Of a DNA stretch of 17,882 nucleotides, positions 15,647 through 17,882 are shown piece by piece. Position numbers and translations under genes: made by a program. How positions within the stretch are numbered: the stretch's first letter is position 1; each line of letters begins with the position of its first letter. Source of the stretch: Deltaproteobacteria bacterium UBA6601 (GTDB lineage: Bacteria > Myxococcota_A > UBA796 > UBA9615); NCBI GenBank assembly GCA_002433485.1, contig DJIF01000095.1, positions 1 through 17,882 on the forward strand, given 5' to 3'. The notes beneath the pieces are model-generated. The model had not been told where the DNA came from and did not search any database. It saw nothing but the letters and a program-made list of their open reading frames with translations.

Positions 15647-16239
15647 GTCTGAAGCGCGTCGTGGACCTGTCTCTTGTACTCGGCACCAGCCCGGCCTGGT
15701 TGCCGATTCTTGGGGTAGCTGCGGCCGCTGTAGCTCTCGACTCGCGGGGGCCTGTGATCTTCAGTCAGAAGCGGATGGGCTGGCGAGAGCGCGCGTTCAC
15801 CGTCTACAAGCTACGTACGATGGATCCCTCCCGGGCCGCTCAGGAGGGGATTCTGTTCGATGGGTGGACCTATGCCGATGACCCGCGGGTGACGCGGATC
15901 GGGCGGATTCTGCGCAGGTATCGGATCGATGAATTGCCGCAGCTGGTCAATGTTCTGCTTGGCGAGATGTCGCTGGTCGGTCCGCGGCCCGAACCCTGGG
16001 ACATTGCTCAGACTCTGGGCCAGGAAATCGAGGGATATCATGTCCGTCATGAGGTCCTGCCCGGCTTGACCGGGCTGTGTCAGATCTCGCCAATCTATTC
16101 GGACCTGGGCACCATCGAGAAGTCGGCGGCAAAGGCCCAGCTTGATCTTGACTACGTCGCTCGGCAGTCGCTCCTGCTTGACGCATCGATTCTGGTCAAG
16201 ACTGTAGGGGTCATCTTCGGCGGGCGGGGAATTACTTGA
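15643..16239 (+). CDS. Monotopic phosphoglycosyl transferase (PglC/WcaJ C-terminal type)
   Basis: A 198-residue initiating sugar transferase, the length of the minimal PglC-like form without the extra WcaJ membrane domain. A re-entrant hydrophobic N-terminus (about 9-32) is followed by GPVIFSQKRMG (36-46), FTVYKLRTM (52-60), DPRVTRIGRILRR (80-92), the catalytic dyad RIDELPQL (Asp96-Glu97) and MSLVGPRPE (109-117). These enzymes move a sugar phosphate from a UDP-sugar to undecaprenyl phosphate and so start glycan assembly on the cytosolic face. It is coupled to the flavoprotein by a 4-bp overlap and to the formyltransferase by a 1-bp overlap (TGATG). It sets the glycan as lipid-linked: O-antigen, capsule or protein glycan. 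The donor sugar is not predictable; PglC relatives use diacetylated amino sugars. Confidence 0.9.
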   Translation: MSLKRVVDLSLVLGTSPAWLPILGVAAAAVALDSRGPVIFSQKRMGWRERAFTVYKLRTMDPSRAAQEGILFDGWTYADDPRVTRIGRILRRYRIDELPQLVNVLLGEMSLVGPRPEPWDIAQTLGQEIEGYHVRHEVLPGLTGLCQISPIYSDLGTIEKSAAKAQLDLDYVARQSLLLDASILVKTVGVIFGGRGIT

Positions 16240-17171
16240 TGGCCGAGTTGCCGCGGGTGGTCTTTGTCGGCGCCATCGAGGGCTCTAAGCTGGCCTTGGA
16301 GACGCTCATTGAGCATGGCCTGGTGCCGGTCGCGGTTGCGACCCTGCCTCTGAGCAAGGCGCACCGTCACTCGGACTTTGTTGACCTGCGTCCACTGGCC
16401 CAAGCGGCTGGCAGCCAGGTGCTCGAGATCAGCAACTGCAACAGTCCAGAGGCCCTCCAGAGTCTGCGCGAACTGCAGCCGGATCTGATCTTTGTGATGG
16501 GGTGGTCGCAGATTTGTCGGGCCGAGTTCCTCGCGATTCCAACGCAGGGTTGTATCGGCTACCATCCGGCCCCGCTGCCGGTGAATCGAGGTCGGGCGGT
16601 AATTCCTTGGACCATCCTTCAGGATCGCGAGCAGACCGGCTGCACCTTGTTCTGGCTGGATGATGGCGTCGACTCAGGGGACATTCTGGCCCAGCAGTGC
16701 TTTCCCGTGTCAGCAGACGAGACTGCAGGGAGCCTTTATCGAAAGCATCTGGATGCATTGCAGAGCATGCTTGCGGAGAACATCCCGCTGTTGCTGCAGC
16801 ACAGGGCGCCCAGACGGGTTCAGGATCATAGTTCGGCAAGCTGGTGTGCGCGTAGACGCCCAGAACATGGTCTTATCGACTGGCAGCGCGACGCGGCTGA
16901 GGTCTGGCGGTTGGTGCGTGCGGTAGGGGAACCCTACCCTGGCGCCTTTAGCTACTTTGCGGGACAGAAGCTGACTGTCTGGAGCGCCGATTGGGTTGGC
17001 GAGGCACCTCACAGTGCGGTGCCGGGCCAGATCGTAAGCATCGATGCTGAGGGTGCCCTGGTGCAGTGCGGTGACGGCCTGCACCTGCGGCTCATTGCGG
17101 TGCAGTTGGAAGGACAGCCAGTGCAGCAGCCCCTCGGTGTTCTAAAGCGTCATGAGCAACTAGGTCGTTAG
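16239..17171 (+). CDS. Sugar N-formyltransferase-like protein (Fmt/ArnA fold)
   Basis: A 310-residue formyltransferase-family protein with start ATG at 16239 (TGATG overlap; GGGGA lies upstream). The N-terminal catalytic domain contains YHPAPLPVNRGRAVIPW (108-124) and GVDSGDILAQQ (143-153). The C-terminal domain has RRRPEHGLIDW and RAVGEPYPGAF, like the Fmt C-terminal domain or linker of ArnA. The family transfers formyl from 10-formyl-tetrahydrofolate to an amine, on tRNA-Met or on nucleotide amino sugars. By alignment with ArnA the catalytic trio Asn-His-Asp becomes Gly107, His109 and Asp145; His and Asp are kept with the same 36-residue spacing, but Asn is replaced. The cluster position favours an amino-sugar substrate over tRNA, although the C-terminal domain is also compatible with an fmt paralogue. 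It is the last gene of the cluster. Confidence 0.8.
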   Translation: MAELPRVVFVGAIEGSKLALETLIEHGLVPVAVATLPLSKAHRHSDFVDLRPLAQAAGSQVLEISNCNSPEALQSLRELQPDLIFVMGWSQICRAEFLAIPTQGCIGYHPAPLPVNRGRAVIPWTILQDREQTGCTLFWLDDGVDSGDILAQQCFPVSADETAGSLYRKHLDALQSMLAENIPLLLQHRAPRRVQDHSSASWCARRRPEHGLIDWQRDAAEVWRLVRAVGEPYPGAFSYFAGQKLTVWSADWVGEAPHSAVPGQIVSIDAEGALVQCGDGLHLRLIAVQLEGQPVQQPLGVLKRHEQLGR

Positions 17172-17319
17172 CTGCTGGCGGTGATTCGATTCAGGTTGGA
17201 CCTGTCCATTTGCCGCTACATTTGCTCCAGCAAAGCATCGCAAACTGCGGCAGACTAAGAGTCTGTTACAGGACTAACCAATAAAGCCTAAGTATCTGCA
17301 AGAACCAAGGAATCACGCC
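17172..17319 (+). other. Structured intergenic region between glycan cluster and selenoprotein gene
   Basis: 148 bp without a gene. Nested inverted repeats are present: TGCCGC (17211-17216) with GCGGCA (17247-17252) encloses TTTGCT (17221-17226) with AGCAAA (17229-17234). Next, CAGACT (17251-17256) pairs with AGTCTG (17260-17265) around AAG and is followed only by TT, so it would be a weak terminator for the glycan operon. AAGGA at 17307-17311 is the ribosome-binding site of the next gene. No clear promoter is seen. Confidence 0.5.
17307..17311 (+). promoter_or_regulatory. Shine-Dalgarno site fixing the upstream start of the ArsC selenoprotein
   Basis: AAGGA lies 8 nt before the ATG at 17320. 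It supports translation starting upstream of the in-frame TGA at 17347, so the TGA is inside the coding region. Confidence 0.7.
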
Positions 17320-17667
17320 ATGATGACCCTGATCTGCAAGCGAACTTGAAGCACCTGTAGCAAGGCGGTCGCCTTGCTCAAGTCTGAAGATATTGAGTTC
17401 ACCTACCGTGAGTACAGCAAGGTCCCATTGACAGAGGAGGAGTTGACTAGCCTCCTGGTCAAGCTGGATCGACCCGCTTGTTCACTGTTGCGGAAGCGGG
17501 ACAAGGCCTACAAGGAGTTGGGCCTGACCGGTACGGAGAGCGACGCGGTCCTGGTGCCTTTGATTGCACGCTATCCGACCCTGCTTGAGCGACCAATTGG
17601 GGTGGTGGGAGATCGAGCCGAGGTAGGGCGCCCGCCGGCCAACCTGCTCAAGCTGATGGAAGTCTGA
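17320..17667 (+). CDS. ArsC-family selenoprotein with Sec at the catalytic Cys position (TGA read-through)
   Basis: From ATG 17320 the frame reads MMTLICKRT, then TGA (17347-17349), then STCSKAVALL and on to TGA 17665-17667: 115 residues with Sec as residue 10, the normal ArsC length. The thioredoxin-like ArsC family begins beta-strand, then TCSTCxKAxxLL; here the first Cys is exactly the TGA, giving a U10-S-T-C13 redox motif. The rest is intact: YREYSKVPLTEEEL (29-42), LLRKRDKAYKELGL (56-69, Arg58), ARYPTLLERPIGV (83-95, Arg91) and GRPPANLLKLM (103-113, Arg104). Arg58, Arg91 and Arg104 match in place the arginines that bind arsenate in ArsC. An open frame from TTG 17374 would lack the first strand and active site and is not credible as the full gene. 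A SECIS-like hairpin follows the TGA. ArsC-like selenoproteins have, as I recall, been reported in marine metagenomes. It could reduce arsenate or another thiol/oxyanion substrate. Confidence 0.82.
17344..17383 (+). promoter_or_regulatory. Candidate bacterial SECIS element in the ArsC selenoprotein mRNA
   Basis: Immediately 3' of the TGA, AGCAAGGC (17359-17366) pairs perfectly with GCCTTGCT (17371-17378) around a GGTC tetraloop, and one more G-C pair is possible. The loop begins 17 nt after the TGA and opens with two Gs, fitting the bacterial SECIS pattern of a short stem with a loop G roughly 16-37 nt downstream. ACTTG (17344-17348, overlapping the TGA) can also pair with CAAGT (17379-17383), placing the UGA at the base of the structure as in fdhF-type elements. 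It would recruit SelB with Sec-tRNA. Confidence 0.75.
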
Positions 17668-17683
17668 GGGGCTACTTTTGAGG

Positions 17684-17882
17684 CTAGCCTTGCGGCTCGA
17701 CCGCAGGCGGCCTGGTGATGCCGCCACTGAGGACTACCGCGAGTCCCGCTATGAGTAGCGGGCCCCCCAGCCAAACCGACGGTCCCGGTACTTCTCCCAG
17801 CATCAGCCAGGCCAGCAGAGCCGCGCCGATGGGTTCTCCCAGCAGCACTGCTGCGACCACCTCCGCACCTACCCAGCGTAGT
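17684..17882 (-). CDS. EamA/DMT-family transporter, C-terminal part (5' end outside window)
   Basis: On the minus strand a frame enters from the right edge and ends at TAG (17686-17684), giving 65 residues. The sequence contains VVAAVLLGEPIGAALLAWLMLGEVPGP and then WLGGPLLIAGLAVVLSG in family order, the last two membrane helices of an EamA (drug/metabolite transporter) domain with the usual GEP and GE loop signatures. The start lies outside the window. The gene converges on the ArsC selenoprotein gene with 16 bp between stops and no visible terminator. Substrate unknown. Confidence 0.75.
   Translation of the reverse strand, partial: LRWVGAEVVAAVLLGEPIGAALLAWLMLGEVPGPSVWLGGPLLIAGLAVVLSGGITRPPAVEPQG

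Noticed and set aside
17374..17667. 97-residue frame starting at TTG 17374 as a complete gene
   Set aside because: It lacks the first strand and the active-site loop of ArsC; the ten in-frame codons upstream of the TGA and the AAGGA site show that the gene begins at 17320.

Overview
The window is high-GC bacterial DNA that looks like a myxobacterium-related or 'deltaproteobacterial' lineage (Myxococcota or a relative). The grounds are a MYXO-CTERM-like C-terminal sorting tail, MopE-type metal-binding repeats, several lipoproteins with Asp-tetrad (DDDDS) linkers, and an atypical cytochrome-c-like tail of the kind common in large predatory or environmental delta-type genomes. This assignment is inference from gene style. 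No rRNA, tRNA, IS element, CRISPR array or phage gene was seen.

Layout. Positions 1-473 hold the C-terminal part of a secreted DDDDS-repeat protein with a heme-c-like tail. Next come an HpaB-type flavin monooxygenase (522-2006, +), a PQQ-type sugar dehydrogenase lipoprotein (2040-3245, -), an esterase lipoprotein (3349-4281, -), a divergent ATP-grasp ligase (4319-5185, +), and a translationally coupled minus-strand pair: a NAPE-PLD-like metallo-beta-lactamase hydrolase followed by a membrane fatty acid desaturase (7317-5198). Then, on the plus strand, come a secreted MopE/MYXO-CTERM protein (7611-8921), a DDDDS lipoprotein (8937-9965) and a MenH-like alpha/beta hydrolase (10021-10860).

Positions 11095-17171 are a surface-glycan cluster with six genes in one direction: extended-SDR nucleotide-sugar epimerase/dehydratase, GT4 glycosyltransferase, CE4-like deacetylase, UDP-galactopyranose-mutase-like flavoprotein, small monotopic phosphoglycosyl transferase (PglC type) and a sugar N-formyltransferase-like enzyme. 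The last four genes are nearly or actually overlapping. Together they suggest synthesis and lipid-linked initiation of a modified, possibly N-formylated, glycan.

The most striking feature is at the right end. An ArsC-family gene (17320-17667) reads through an in-frame TGA exactly at the catalytic cysteine position (T-U-S-T-C). It is preceded by a good Shine-Dalgarno site and followed at once by a perfect stem-loop with the geometry of a bacterial SECIS element. It is best read as a selenocysteine-containing arsenate-reductase-like protein that ordinary gene calling would truncate. A convergent EamA-family transporter (17684 to window end, -) is cut by the window edge.
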